From positions 372,001-436,000 of the forward strand of contig JAWZYV010016944.1 in assembly GCA_038373885.1 (NCBI GenBank): a DNA stretch of 64,000 nt, in the 5' to 3' direction. Within the stretch, counting starts at the first letter, position 1, and every line of letters begins with the position of its first letter. The translations under genes were made by a program, and so were the position numbers. Below the pieces are notes generated by a model, which worked only from the letters and a program-made list of their open reading frames with translations, ran no database searches and was not told the origin of the DNA. The DNA is from Cheiracanthium punctorium (taxonomy: Eukaryota; Arthropoda; Arachnida; Araneae; Cheiracanthiidae). Positions 13,246 to 26,394 of this stretch are shown in pieces.

Positions 13246-13756
13246 CACTCTCAAAAATTATTCCTTCAATTCACGGAAGTTTTGCAGCAATCAGTGCTGC
13301 CGTTAATATTTCCGTTAATTGACGAATATCCGTTTCTTTTTCCCTCCTGTCATTTGAAGAAACTTCTTTAGAATGAACGAAATGTTTCCTTCTTCTTCAG
13401 ATTTTCGCGAAAAATTCACGGAAATATTATGTTTCCAAGGAGTACGTAAATTTTTCTTTGAAAAATGAGGAATAAATTAGTGTATAAAGGCGCACTCTCA
13501 AAAATTATTTCTCCAATTCACGGAAAATTTTCTGGCAGCAGTGCTGCCGGAATATTTCCGTTATTTGACGAACATCCGTTTCTATTTTTCTCCTGTCAAA
13601 TGAAGAAACTTCTCCAGATTCAACGAATTTTTTTCGTGATCTTCATATTTCGGGAAGAGGAATTCACGGAAATATTACGTTTCCAAGGAGTGCAGAAATT
13701 TTTCGTTGAAAAATGAAGGATAAATTAGTGCATAAAGACGAATTTTTCTGAGAGTG
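13246..13756. mobile_element. Tandemly dimeric MITE (two ~250-bp units)
   Basis: Unit 1 (13246-13492) and unit 2 (13493-13756) are direct copies with moderate divergence. Each starts CACTCTCAAAAATTAT, and each carries an imperfect GGCAGCAGTGCTGCC palindrome and a TTTCCAAGGAGT block. Only the far right end carries the inverted partner, ATTTTTCTGAGAGTG. The array therefore has two left ends and one right end. No coding capacity. The 83-codon frame across unit 2 is a by-product. Confidence 0.75.
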
Positions 13757-14350
13757 TATTTTGTGAACTGCTTTCATAGTATTTGGTTATAAATTAAAGT
13801 ATCCAACGGTTCATTGTGAGCGTGAATTGGTTTTAATGGATGGATGGACTGTAGTTTTGGTAACCCCTCACCTTTTATCGTGAAATTAAAGATTCTGAAT
13901 TTTTCAGAAGCTTGTCTTTTATTTAGGAAACAGCAGTTATCAGAAGAGGTCGTGAAGTAAAATCCCATCCACTTCATTACAGTTTTCATTTCAATAAATG
14001 TATAATTTAAATTATTTATAACACTTTGGTATCAAAAAATATTTTCTGATATTAAATGTTGTAAGTAAAATTACAAATCTTCCCACCGAAATCTTTTTAT
14101 TTATATAGTGTTAAAGCTGTATGGAACTTTTACCGTGAAAACAACATTACATTATTTGTTCATTTGCAAGACACTCAGAGGGTTAAGCCCATTTTGTAAA
14201 TTGCCTTCAATGCATACGGATATAAATCAAAGTGAACTAAGGCTCATTATCATCGTGAATTGATTTTAATGGGTTGGTATACTTTATTTTTATGTGGTAC
14301 CCTTCTCTTTCTATTGATTTATTTAAGAAACACATTTGACAACAACTTGT
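13757..14350 (+). repeat. Imperfect direct duplication (~190 bp, offset ~430 bp)
   Basis: Sequence at 13757-13945 (TATTTTGTGAACTGC, later CGTGAATTGGTTTTAATGG, later TTTATTTAGGAAAC) recurs at about 14187-14345 (CATTTTGTAAATTGC, CGTGAATTGATTTTAATGG, TTTATTTAAGAAAC). The second copy also has AAGCCC just before it, as does the left flank of the dimeric MITE, which suggests that the MITE inserted into the first copy. Confidence 0.65.
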
Positions 14351-14359
14351 AATGCACAA

Positions 14360-16680
14360 TCTTGGTATTCATGTTTTTCGAGCAAAACAATTATGCGTTC
14401 TTTTTAACTAATGAGGAATTTTGTGTCCTTAACCTTGTGCTGCTATAAAACTTTAGAAGAAGAAGTTTGATAACCATGAAAGTCTCTTTCGCACAGTGAT
14501 GCTGAAAACAACATTATAGCTCCAAATTCACACCAGACTTGTCTAGTAAACGTTTGTTGTTAATCGGCAGATTCTAATCAGAAAATGTATCTGCATCTAG
14601 TTTATTTCCTATTCACAGTTAAGTTACTTTTACATAAATTTAAATTCTATTGTATGTATAACCATACATTTTGTAGAAGCAACCGAGCATAATTTTTTCC
14701 TTGTGCAACGATTGTAAATATATCCAGATTCCTTCTGACTGGTTGGACGACATGAAGTCATAGTCCACAAAAACGTGTCAGGTATCAAACACAACTATGC
14801 AGCCACATTCAGGGAGTTAAAAAGGTTAAGTACTGTAGGGAGAACATTTTACATAGGGGCATGATAAGTAAAACTAAGAGATAATGTATAATTATGCAAA
14901 AAGTAACAAGGCAGTTTGCTTATTTAACATATTTTTAACATATGAAGTTTTTTCTATTTTCTTTTTTTTAGAATAAATATAGATTGTTGTGGAAAATCTC
15001 ATGATTTTTTATATATTAACAGAGAGAATTTATTGGTGATAAGAAATATCTTTGAGCGAACAATCTTAATTTGGGGGGTTATTGTTTTATTTTCGGTGGC
15101 TAAAGTACATCTATGAGATTGCATTTATAATCGCTTGATAGTCGAGATAACTCTGAAGCTATGCCATAAAAGGTATGATTCGTGTGATTTTTCTACTCAT
15201 CAAAATTTCCGATCTTACTTGCTTACGATTTCAGTTTACTGTCTGTATGGTCCAGAGGTGTGTGCGTGTGTCCAATTCCTTCTTCAGCAAGCTCAGTCAG
15301 TTAATAGAACATCCATACAGCGAAATTCAATCGACATTTCAATATTAGTTATTTTAAGAAAGAAAGACGGGAATTCAAATTATGCTTTCGATTTTTTAAA
15401 ATAATATTGTTAAGTTGAATGCCATTTAAACTTTGTACTTCGTTATTCGATTCTATTCATAAGTATAGGTTCTCAGATTTTTTAAATTATTTCACAGAGG
15501 AAGTTCTTACATTCCTTTCGCTTAACGCATAAAATAATTATTTAATTCCATATATATATCTATGTGTTCTTTTTGTTTTTTTGTATAGACTTTGTAGTAA
15601 CAAAGTTTACAAAAACCCATTTATCGTATATATTTACTTCTTTGCCTTCATCAACCACAGCGGCTTACAAACAGAAAATATTGTTACCCAACAAAAGTTT
15701 TGTTTTGACAGATTCAGGGTAGTTAGAGCTTAGAATTTAATTTAGGCATTGACTGTTTTTTTTTTTTTACGTTAGTATGTTCATTCACACATAGAATTTC
15801 TTTTTTGTTGTTTACATAGTCTCTAACTACTAATTCTGAACGATTCTTAAAGATAATTGTGGATTTTGAGTAGAATATTTTCTTCATTAGAAGACGTTAT
15901 TTCAAATGTTGCATAACAAAAATAGCAATTTGATAGATTGAAAATTAATTCAGTTTTTTTGTTTGATTTTGTTTGTTTTTTAAATCCATTGCTGAACGTA
16001 GCGGAAAGCTGAAGTAATCTTAACTCCTTGCGCACCAGGGAAGTACGTGCGTATGTTTTTATAAAGTCGCACATATATAAATACCGTGGACATACCTACG
16101 TACGTTCGTGATATTATTGCACAGACTTAACTTTTTTTCTACCTGGTATTCTTAAACACTGTGTGTAATTAGTATCTGGCATTCTAAGCCGTGTTTTTTT
16201 TTCACATTTTTTTTCATATTTTTAGCCTAACTGTATTTAATTAGCCATAACAGGCGAACAAATTTACTAAACAGAATTTAATAATCTGGCGTTACTGTCC
16301 CTTTATAGATATATTGGCTTTGTGCGCAAGGGGTCAATGATTAAACTGTGCGACATAGATTAGCTAACTTCATCGAGCTTCCGTTTCTTCGAGCTTGACC
16401 AAGTACGGCTCAGTGATAAAGGTCATGGCGTAGATGGTAATAAAGCGATATGGCAGTGATAGGTCATGCCGTTGAGGAATGTCACTGGATATGAGTGAAT
16501 GAATTTTTCAACTTTTGTTCGCCTGCTCCTGTGAGAGCGCTTGTGGGTTTTTGGCCCAATTTGGCGCAGTGATAGTGAACCTGACACTACTAGTACAGAA
16601 ACGAGACGGTTGTAAGAGAGTAAACAAGTAAAGTAGCTACACTCAACAATTTCTGATTTCAGTCTACCGTCGAGACAGGG
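14360..16680. other. AT-rich non-coding DNA
   Basis: Nothing identifiable. The frames at 15135-15404 and 15847-16074 have no recognised motif. Confidence 0.5.
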
Positions 16681-16726
16681 CCTTTGTAGCCCAGTGGTTA
16701 ATACCAGAACAGCCGGATTTTGGACT
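16681..16726 (+). mobile_element. tRNA-like SINE head, truncated
   Basis: GCCTTTGTAGCCCAGTGGTT has the look of a tRNA-derived A-box region. The match stops where the next transposon begins at about 16727, so it is probably a SINE cut by that insertion. It could be coincidence. Confidence 0.35.
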
Positions 16727-18136
16727 TACCTAAAACCGTCATTAGGAGTCAATTTGACCCTCATAAAAAATGCAAGTGCTATCATAGTGAATAATTTATT
16801 TTTTATTAATAAATGATGTAGAAGTTACAATATATGAATTTTTTTAAATTTAGGCGTTTTTTTAAATTTATTTTATTATTTTTACTGTTACATTGAGAAT
16901 GTTTTATGTTTTTCCCCCATATGCATACATGGTATTTTTCTTCTTTTTTTTCTTTTTGAAAGTACAGTATATGAATGAAAATATATGAAACCATGTATTT
17001 TATTAGACCGAATTCTTTCGCTGGAGTACAAATGACAAAAGAAAAAAAAAATGGTACGCGAGAGCAAATTTGTGGTCAGGTGCTCTGCTCCGCTACTTCG
17101 CACATGAAATCTGGGATACCGCATGATTTCAGGAACAAATTTCGTAACATTGCTTCTTTGAACACAAGTATATTTTCCTGTTTGTGCTCCACAAAATATA
17201 TGCACCAAGTTATGAATGACTTATTGCACGAGGGCAATAAAATGCATTCAATTCCTCCAAAGTAACATTCCAATTTTGGTGGCATCTCCAAGCTGACTTC
17301 GAGCTTCAGCAATTGTACATGTCTGAATGTGTTTTACCATTAATTCAATTACCATCAGTTGCCAGGCCGAGGCAAAATTCTTCCAAATGTTGCCATAAAA
17401 GACGTAGGTCCACGTGCAATTTTCACAACATTGCGAGCTGGAAAGAGACGTGTAATGAAAGCAGAGCTGCTAAGGTTCATTGAAGTCCAAAGAATAGATG
17501 ATGGTGTGATCCAAAGAAAAGACGGATGATGTGTATTTATTGTTACTGCTTCCAGCAGAATGATTTGGCAAGTTTTCTTCTCGGCCTTTCGTATGCCTAT
17601 TTCCACGTGAACGCCGCCGTCCGCTCATAACGGAGGAAGTCACATTGCCAGAATGTTCTGTGGCATTATTGTCACTGCTCTCAGTAGACTAAACATTCTC
17701 TAAATTCACATTATAAACAAGAAAACCTTCATCGTTGCTGTCTTCACCATTGATATGTAAACCTAACTGTTTCAGGAGGGCAAGACACTCCTGTATACTC
17801 AATCCCCTGCGCGTTGTTTGTACAGTAAATTGCTTAGAAATCCATTCTTGAAATTTCGAGAATGCTGCAGTGAAAAGTACACCGTATTCCTTTTCAAACC
17901 ATAGTTGTAGCAACATTATTTTTCCTCGAAATATTCTGTAGCAAGCCAGTGCTGAGAGGATACGTGCGCAAAGAAAAAAAGCGGAAACTGGAGCCATCTA
18001 AATAAGATGTCTCTGTTTCCCCCATGCTTAGAAAAACAAAAATTAGTTGTCCAGAATTCGTAAACTGACTTTTTCTTGAAAATCAGTCAGTTTTCTAATG
18101 AGGGTCAAAATTACCCCTGATGGCTATTTTAGGTAT
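16727..18136 (-). mobile_element. TIR transposon ~1.4 kb, possibly piggyBac-like
   Basis: The left end reads TACCTAAAACCGTCATTAGG, then CAATTTGACCCTCAT. The right end in reverse complement reads TACCTAAAATAGCCATCAGG, then AATTTTGACCCTCAT. These terminal repeats are about 40 bases long and imperfect. TA lies at both outer edges. The interior carries a minus-strand protein remnant. Terminal repeats containing TTTGACCCTCAT and an acidic N-terminal protein suggest piggyBac, but I see no clean TTAA, so the superfamily is unresolved. Confidence 0.65.
17076..17997 (-). pseudogene. Decayed transposase, possibly piggyBac N-terminal part
   Basis: The frame starting at 17997 includes RRGLSIQECLALLKQL followed by acidic NGEDSNDEGFLVYNVNLENV, then a stop; beyond the stop the same frame continues STESSDNNATEHSG and a basic GRRRSRGNRHTKGRE. 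A 'GLSxxEALxLL' helix followed by an acidic linker and a basic stretch is typical of piggyBac-type N-termini that I recall. Farther on, 17312-17076 carries a second open piece (MPPKLECYFGGIEC) that might be the YFG region of the catalytic core. Too many stops and frame shifts for a functional protein. The family call is a guess; its position between terminal repeats supports a transposase. Confidence 0.4.
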
Positions 18137-18274
18137 TTCTATGATTATTTATTTTACTAATTAAAATGGAAATATAAAAATTTGTCACGCTTGGAAGAAA
18201 TTTAGGAAAAGTAGAAAAATATGAGCTGTGGTGTTAAACTCTGTATTGAAATAAAGCATGAGAAATTGGGAAAA

Positions 18275-18600
18275 AGAGTCGAAATCCCCCCCCCCCACCC
18301 GAAGGCGCTTCTAAAGTTAAGGCTTTGTACTCGTAACCAGAAAGTTGCTGGTTCGATACCGCCGTATCACTAAAGACCACCGTGTACAAATGGTGTACGT
18401 GCACATTAAATCCATAGTTCCGAAAGTCTTCTGGGCGATCGCAAGCAGATTTTGATGGGAGCCAATATTCAGAAGTACCGCCATCTTCTGATGAGGATCC
18501 AAATTGGGCCGGGAAACTCCGAGAAGGAAGTATGTAACTCTAAATGACACCTTTAGTGACGTGAGATGTACTCTCCTGGCAAACAAACAAACCGTTGAAT
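18275..18600 (+). mobile_element. tRNA-derived SINE, second family
   Basis: A run of C leads into GGCGCTTCTAAAGTTAAGGC and GTTGCTGGTTCGATACC, which look like A and B boxes of a tRNA promoter. A unique body follows (CCATCTTCTGATGAGGATCC, AAACTCCGAGAAGG, GACGTGAGATGTACTCTCC), with a short AAACAAACAAACC tail. No acceptor stem pairs, so it is not a true tRNA. The boundaries are approximate and I see no clear target duplication. Confidence 0.6.
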
Positions 18601-18821
18601 CATCCTAGATCTCATATTCGCTTTAACATACACACAACATTCTTTGCAAAACATCCTGATAAATTATAAAAATATATTTCACTTATTTTAAGTTTATTTC
18701 TACTTAATAAAAAATTCTAAAAATATTCTATACATGCATTTCAAACTAATAATTTTTGTTTTTTTAAGTCTTATTTGCAGACTAATGCGACATGCAGCTA
18801 TGTAAAATGAGTATGCTATAA

Positions 18822-21104
18822 TCTTATAAATAAAAATGAAATTCTGTTTGTTTGTTTGTTTGTGGATTTGATTCGTATACAAATCCACAAAAATGAACCT
18901 ATCGGCCTGAAATTTAGCACAGATATGTAAAATAATATAGAATAAATCGTAGTCCACTTTAAAACTTTGAAAGTCCACCCGTTCCCGGAATTTAAGAGAT
19001 TTTTTATGCTCTTCACGCAAAAAGCTTTCCGTAATTGTAACCCCTGTAGTGAAAAAAGTGTGAAATAAGGATCGTGGTTGCCATGTGTGGCGATTTTGCC
19101 GAATAAAATGTTTTAAATTCTCAAAGTAAAAATAAAAGAATAATAATGATTTTTTTTTTGTTAGTTTATATTCGTAAGGTTATTTTTTTAAATTATAATA
19201 TCGTGTGCATGGGAAATCAGAGCAGGAATGTAATGCTTTACACGCAAAACAATAAGAATTGAAGATTTCCGAGGCTAATGTGTAAATTTTTTTAGTTTGG
19301 CGAAAAAATAAAATGGCTGAAATATGGATTTTGAGTAAGTGAGTTCTAGCGGTTTGCACAGTTTTCGGCTTGGCGCAATTTATTGAGAGCATAAGGAAAT
19401 AGATTTTTGAAAACAAGTGCAAAGGTTTTATTAGAATACAGCGTTAAATTTTAATGATCCGTGAAGAAATAATGCAGTTAATAAGGGATTTCAAGCGATC
19501 TAACTTCAGAATTCTCGCCAATTGAGTACATTGATTTAAGTTGGGGGAATTCCGCCAAATTTCAGAAAATTGAAATCTTCTCATTTAGTACATCGGAGTA
19601 ACGATGAATAAAACACATAATAGTTGATAATTTTAAAAAAAATCGGCTGTATTAAGGAATTCCAATTTTCAAATAAATGCGTGCTACTCTTTGGCGGTCG
19701 AACCATTTCCCATATTGATTGCTGCTAAGTCAATGCTTCGAATGATTCCCTGAAAAAACTCTTGCAAAATGGCGTATGTTGGCACTTTGGCGAGGCTTAG
19801 ATTTGAAACTGGATTTTATTTGAGACTGGTATATATAATAACACTGGTTATAGATAAAAATGAATGTTGGTATGTGTTTATGAGGTTGAAAAACTCCAGC
19901 ACCGTTGAGCACCGTTGCACGATGAAATTTGGTTCACCTAAGTCTTTTATGATGGAGAAGGTTTTTATGTTATCCGTTTTCCTTAACTTGCCACTTGGTG
20001 CCGCAGCACAACGTTGAATTCTATTCCGTTTAGCCGTTTGCTATACGAATATCGTCCAACCGGTTTCGATGAAATTTGGTACACGCGAATATTAGAACAC
20101 AGAGAATATTTTTCACTATCCATTTTGCTGTAACTTGCCGCTAAATGGCGCTGCAAAGCATCAACTTCTATACCGTTCGACCGATCGGCATAAAATTTTT
20201 TATACTTACACATTTGAGCACGAAGAATATATGCTAACTGCGTTCCTTTTGGTGTTACTCACCACTAGATGACACTGCAATGCATTATTATTTTAACTCG
20301 CCACTAGATGACGCTGCAGCAGGCCAAATTCTTGACCATTCAAACGGTCGCTATGAAAATCAGTATACATAGCTATTTGTACAATGAGAATATTTTGGCG
20401 TTATCCATTTTGCTACAACTTCGCCACTTGACGGCGCTGTAGCAAATCATTACTTTAATTAACTACTAGATGGCCCTGCAGTGTATCACTTCTTGACTGT
20501 GCAAATGATCGTTATGAAAATTGGTATACGTAGATAGTTGAACACGGTCACTATGAAAATCAGTATACATAGCTATTTGAACAATGAGAATATTTTGGCG
20601 TTATCCATTTTGCTATAACTCGCCACTTGACGGCGCTGTAGCAAATCATTACTTTATTGAACCACTAGATGGCCCTGCAGTGTATCACTTCTTGACTGTG
20701 CAAATAATCGCTATGAAAATAGGTATACATAGATATTTGAACACGGGGAAGAGTTTGGCGCTATCCATTTTCCTATAACTTTCCACTAGATATCGCGTCA
20801 ACACATGAACTTCAGGACTGTCCAGCCGATAGTCATGAAAATTCATATACATCGATATCTGAATGCGAAAAATATTTTCGCCGTATCCGTTTTGCTAAAA
20901 CTCGCCACTAGATTGCGCTACGCCGCATGGCCTTCTGCACCGTACAAACGATTGCCATGCAATTCGGTATGCATGATTATTGGACACAATATAACGCGAT
21001 ATCCACTTTGCTATATCTGTTTATTACAATGAATAGTAATCACCACAAATCGTAATATCCAAAAGTCCATTCATTCCCGTGCGAAGAACGGGTACTTCAG
21101 CTAG
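18822..21104 (+). mobile_element. Non-autonomous Helitron, 2.3 kb, both ends present
   Basis: It starts TCTTATAAATAAAAATGAAA followed by (TTTG)n and ends CTTCAGCTAG. The insertion point is between A (18821) and T (21105), as in rolling-circle Helitrons. A short hairpin, CCCGT-7 nt-ACGGG (21076-21092), lies 8 nt before the CTAG end. The 5' segment resembles the TATAAAAATGAATTTCTGTTTGT start of Helitrons common in arthropods. There is no Rep/helicase coding sequence. The inside carries degenerate 'CCACTAGATGGCGCTG' repeats (separate entry). Confidence 0.85.
19975..20930 (+). repeat. Degenerate ~90/190-bp tandem repeats inside the Helitron
   Basis: The block TATCCATTTTGCTATAACT, then CGCCACTTGACGGCGCTG, then CGCTATGAAAATCAGTATAC recurs at least five times. 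Two adjacent units (about 20347-20540 and 20540-20730) are nearly identical over some 190 bases, showing a recent internal duplication; the others are older. Short frames here (for example 20584-20778) are repeat translations only. Confidence 0.75.
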
Positions 21105-23137
21105 TATCTCATATAAAGGGAACTGTCAAAACATAAAAAAAATGAAAAGATTCCGGTACTCTTTTGTGTTGAAAATACAACTGGATATATATAACCGTAG
21201 GATTTCTTATCGTGCAGTTAACTGAATTTCGTGATTAGTTGTAAGCGCCCGTTGAAAAAATTATGAGTATCACATGGAGCTTTGTTTTAATACACAGCAA
21301 AATATTCATTAACATCGTTAAAAACATTTTATAGATATTTAATCTACCACTGTTCATCAGAAGAAAATAGTTTACTTATTTTAATCCGTTGAAAAATGTG
21401 TGTGATGTCGAGGAGCTATTTAGAATCGCACGAATTGCGAATGTGACGTGAATTATGTGTCAGAGTTTATGAATTAATATTAATTTCTGACGTCAATATT
21501 TTTATATGACGTCTTATTTTTAATTTTTGAAGTCACATTTTTTACTATCGTAAACGTGATTCCATATTACTTTGTCATTTCATCCAGTTAGAGTTCTGAC
21601 AGAGTAATACTGAAAATTACAGCGATGTTATGTTTTTTTTTCTTTTAGATAGGACAGTTATGGAGCAATATAATCCTACACAAAGAACGGAATAAAAAAG
21701 GTATGTATCACGTTGTACATGGCAAAACAGCAATTACTTGCACAAATATCCGCAACCCCGGTGTAAAAATGATAAACATAAGAATTAAAACACAATATTT
21801 CTCAGAGGGAATAAAAAGAGAAGATCTTATATAAAAATATATTACATTTTGCATTGAAAACATTTTTACGTCACAAAAATATGATATATTATGAATATAA
21901 TGAAGATAGTTAAAATTCAAACACGGTAAAGCCAAATTAATTCCACGTGTTGGGCAAGAAGACGATAAACTTGAAATGTATGAAACCAAGACATACATTT
22001 ATTACATGTTGCAAATTTTATTTATGACTTTAGTCGAATGTTCAGGTCGTAAATAATTTCGAACTTAGAAAATTTAATAATTGGAAGTTCAGAAATGCAA
22101 TTTACTAGTAGAAATTGGCGAGATCATATTTTATAAGTATTTTTGTAAGTTTAAGAAAACATAATGGAATTTGGTTTATTATTAGGAGATAGTCCTTGTC
22201 CTATTTTACAGTGTGTTCTAGAGATGATTAGTGACATAAAATATAAACTTTAGAAGTTAAAATTAACAATGCGGATCTTAACTAATAAAACTTTAGTTTT
22301 TCTTTTCGTAACTGAAAACTTTTACTTAAATTGACATTAAACATTGATTTTCATTAGTAAATATGATTCATTCAAATTTCATTAAATTATGAGTGAAAAA
22401 AAAGGAAAAATCCAATACACCATATGGTTAGCTCAGAGTTTTTCTGTAATTATATTTAATATAATTCTCATGTAAAGTAATTTATTTTCGCTAATTGTGA
22501 TGTAAAGATGGAATATCTCATGAAAACTACAAAATAATTTCTGTTGCAGATGAATCATTTCTTTATACTAATGAAAACATTTCCATTCCTGGTGAATTAC
22601 ATTTTTTCAAATATGAGAAACTTAATTAAAAGATAGCGTGCATCAGTAAAATTAAAATGTATTTTCTGATTATTTATGTACTTATGAATAATTACATTTT
22701 AAAAATTATTTGATTGGAATTCTATTTTTATATTTTATTTCAGCGTGTAAAGTTTGAATGTTGTGCGTATGTAATTAGAATAAAACTTATTGAAAAAGGA
22801 ATTAAGATGTATAACAGTTGATAACATAAAAGTTAATACAAATAAAATAATCAAATAAATAAACGTTTTTTTTTATTTTTTAAATGCAATATATGAAGCA
22901 TAATAAGAATATTCTTATGAATCATATTCATATAGGAAGTACATTTAAAATAGCATTTCTTGATGAAATATTCGCACATTACTCATATCGTGTAGAGAAA
23001 GTAGCTTTGATGTTTATGAAAAAAACATATTTTAGCATACGTTTGATTAAAATTATCTATAACGCAAATAATTGCATATAAATTTAACAAGCTCTATAGA
23101 AGCACTGGAAGTAATCTGAAAGATGATACTTCACATA

Positions 23138-23174
23138 TACTACTACTACTACTACTAATAATAATAATAATAAA
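23138..23174 (+). repeat. (ACT)n-(AAT)n microsatellite
   Basis: A compound trinucleotide run: ACT units switch directly to AAT units. Confidence 0.9.
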
Positions 23175-23369
23175 ATAAACAAAACATTTAAATAATGATC
23201 AATTACTAATATTGAAAATAGAAAGATTGAATTATATATGCTGTTAAACCTCTCTGAAAATCCACATCTATTCAGAGACCACCTATCATAAAGACTGCTT
23301 ATTTTTGCATTGTAATGCTTGGCTATAGGTTGAATGTTAATTTTAATTCTTTAAAAGACCACTGTTTAG

Positions 23370-23370
<1 letters not shown>

Positions 23371-23400
<30 letters not shown>
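23371..23400 (+). repeat. (CT)15 microsatellite
   Basis: Uninterrupted CT dinucleotide run of 30 bases. Confidence 0.95.
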
Positions 23401-23402
<2 letters not shown>

Positions 23403-25631
23403 GAAAGAGCATTTTTAAACTTTTCATTTGAAGATTAGGATAACTCCCTTGGAGTAAATCTAGAAGACCTAGCTGGCAGACAAAAAGGCCCCTGGCCCCT
23501 TTCCTGAAATCCTGCATGAAGGATTTTTTTCTTTTTTTCCAAGGAAAGGAAGTGTCCAGATTACTGTTGGGATCTCATATTTGATTTATTTAGAGGAGAT
23601 TGCCACTTGTTTATCTCGTGGAAAATCCTTCTCTAAAGCTTGTAGGACATGTAATATATTAACTCAATAACAATTTTTTGTAGCATGTATCTTGCATGAA
23701 TGTTTGTTTTTCCGATTAACTGAAACCACTTTTCTAAAAACCAATTTTCTGAGGTACTGACGGTGATCTTTTCAAAGAGTATGATTTATGAAGAAATATG
23801 AAAGATATTTACATCGAAATTGGCAAATGGTAAAAGGAAAATATAAAGCATTGAAATACATAGAAAATCACTCAGTATTAAGTAACTTTTACTACCGGTT
23901 ATAAAGCATTATAATTTTTAATAAAAATTGTTATTTATACATAAATAATTTTTAATGAAATAAATTAACACTGCAACATTATTAGCTATAGAGACAACAA
24001 AACATCTCTATATTCTAGTACATAAATTACCGAATTTCAACGTACATTACCTTATCATTAGTATTATAATAAATTATAAATTATTTCTACAATAATAGGA
24101 ATGTAAACTGTATGTCATACCATCTAATTTTCTAATAAAAGTTAATGAACTTGTCTAAATGATATTTGGACAAGAAACTTTTACTTTCCCACATTTTAAA
24201 TAAATTATTCATATGCCGCCAATCTAAATTACCTTTACACTCACACAATGTCATATTACTAGAAAAATGAGCCCTCATATGCATTTTAATTAGATGTAAT
24301 TACATGACTCATATTCTCGTAGGTGCAAATTTTCCTATTTCCTTAAGCCACTATTTATTTGCATGCAAACTACATTTTGAAACATTTGTATTCCTAAACC
24401 GCAGAAGGGAATTGTGGTGTCATATTACAAATAGACAACGTGATTTAGAAGAATCCGTGCGCAGAAAGATAAGGACATTTTTGAAACATCTCTTGCTTGA
24501 ACATTTCAGGGAATGTCATACTTTTTCAAAAAAGTTGCGTAAAATAATTCTTCTATGCTATGTTCAGAAATTACTTAATATAATAAAGTGCATGAATTTT
24601 CAAATTTTAAACGTAATTTTCATTTAGTTACACGTGAAGATGATTGTCTTAATAAATATCTTTATAAACATTTATAAATAATTGTACGCCAGAGAAATGA
24701 GCATGGATACCATTTAAAGATAGATCTCTGTACACAGAAAAAAATATCGTTTGCATAAATAATCAGTACAAATAGTACATAAATTTGCTTTCGTGTGACT
24801 CTTTATTTTTATTGGTCATTATGCTTTTTCTTTTTCATTCTTATCAAAAAAACTTTGAAATAACATTAAAAATTTCTTGATTTACAGATTAAAAGAATTG
24901 TATGATGAAATTTTACAAGGATTTTATGTGAAAAATACACAATGTAAAATGTCAAGTCAAAAGCTCATTGTTTAAGATTTACGAGAGCAATACTTTGAAT
25001 AATTAGCTTTTTCACTTACAAAACAAGAAACGACGAACATGTCTCAAGAATTAAAAATTCACAAATACATAGGAATTTCTATGGGTTGGGTTGAAATATG
25101 CTTTCACATTTTTGTTTACATTTTAAATTTTGAGTACATATGCACAGAATGAAGAGACTAATTCTGAATAAACACGTGTTCTATCAAATTGTTATTTTAT
25201 AAGTTGAATAGGAATTTAGATTTTAAATGAATAAATCCCACGAGCATGATAATTTAAATTAAAATCAGAAAAAAATCTGACCTTGGACTCTATATCAACT
25301 TCATATGCCGTGGGTGTCCAAATTATTAATCTGAAAAATTATATTTTTCATACAATTTAATAGGTTAACTTTCTATTAAACTAATAAACTTGTTTCAGTC
25401 GTTGTTTTTACTGGTCTTAAGACAATACAAATTCTAAAACGCAAGTGCAATTCAAAATACGATTTCAAATTTTATGCACACGGCATGCTAGCAATGCATA
25501 GTTTGGCATTTCTTGAAGTGCTTGAAGAAAATATTACTAAAGCATGGTACAAATAGTATCATGCTTTTATAATACTTTCTATAAAGTCATTTTTGTTAGA
25601 AATTATTTTATTTTTGCAAATTTCTTTTTTG

Positions 25632-26027
25632 GTACTCCCATACATTTTCTATTGGGTTGACGCTTACTACGCATCATTTCGTTCGAGTTATGCTTTTTGT
25701 GAGGTCGACAACAACTGAAATTCAGTTTTCCAACCCTCGCCGTAAAGTTTTGTCATGCCAGAGTCTTCTAACATGCCGTTTACATGTTTGAGAACGATTT
25801 TTATACGAATATGTATAACTATACGGCTTATTTTCCTCTCAGTTGTGAAACTTTTTCTTCCGCATTTGTCAATGGATAACGATTTGTTCTCATCTAACAC
25901 TTTATTGGTCCGTAGACTACGAAACGCCTGCTAATTCCGCTATTTCCCTTTGAAAATGATTGATATATTTCAAGAGTTTTCTAATCTCTGACCTTTTCTT
26001 AGGAGAAATGCCTTCAGACTTCCCCAT
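25632..26027 (-). pseudogene. Tc1-type transposase remnant
   Basis: It begins MGKSEGISPKKRSEIRKLL at 26027, continues NHFQREIAELAGVS (the first helix-turn-helix of Tc1 transposases) and then hits a stop. Downstream, another frame has NGMLEDSGMTKL and CGRKSFTTERK, which match the second DNA-binding half (GRKRKTT...). At 25632-25658 the codons NPIENVWEY survive; this is the C-terminal motif containing the glutamate of the DDE triad. The region that would hold both aspartates is gone, so this copy is catalytically dead. DNA-binding and terminal motifs identify the family with good confidence. Confidence 0.8.
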
Positions 26028-26394
26028 GGCTAAAATTTACGATATTTCAGTTTGGGATAATGAAAGTTCCAAAAAACAGACAAAATAATAACAAAAACAT
26101 TTAATTTATAATGTTAATCTAGAAATAAACAAACAACAAAACTCACTTAGCATAAAAAAAAGTACTGTAAAATATGAAAATAAATAAAGAACTTGTAATT
26201 TTGAGCAACTCACATAAAGGCTTTGAAAAAGAGCCATACTTCTCGATGAACTATCTGTATCCATCAAAACAATTTAAAAAAGACATAAAAAATTACACTC
26301 TTTTGTAAGATGAAGTCACATCTACCAAACGCGGAGGATAGTTATCTGCTGATACAGTGTTGCCATTTCCAAATTATTAATTTGTTCACGTGCG

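Larger units (their letters stand above)
21105..25307. other. AT-rich non-coding DNA with microsatellites
   Basis: Holds an (ACT)n(AAT)n tract (about 23138-23174) and a (CT)15 tract (23371-23400). The frame at 24304-24627 (107 codons) has no motif I recognise. Nothing else supportable. Confidence 0.5.
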
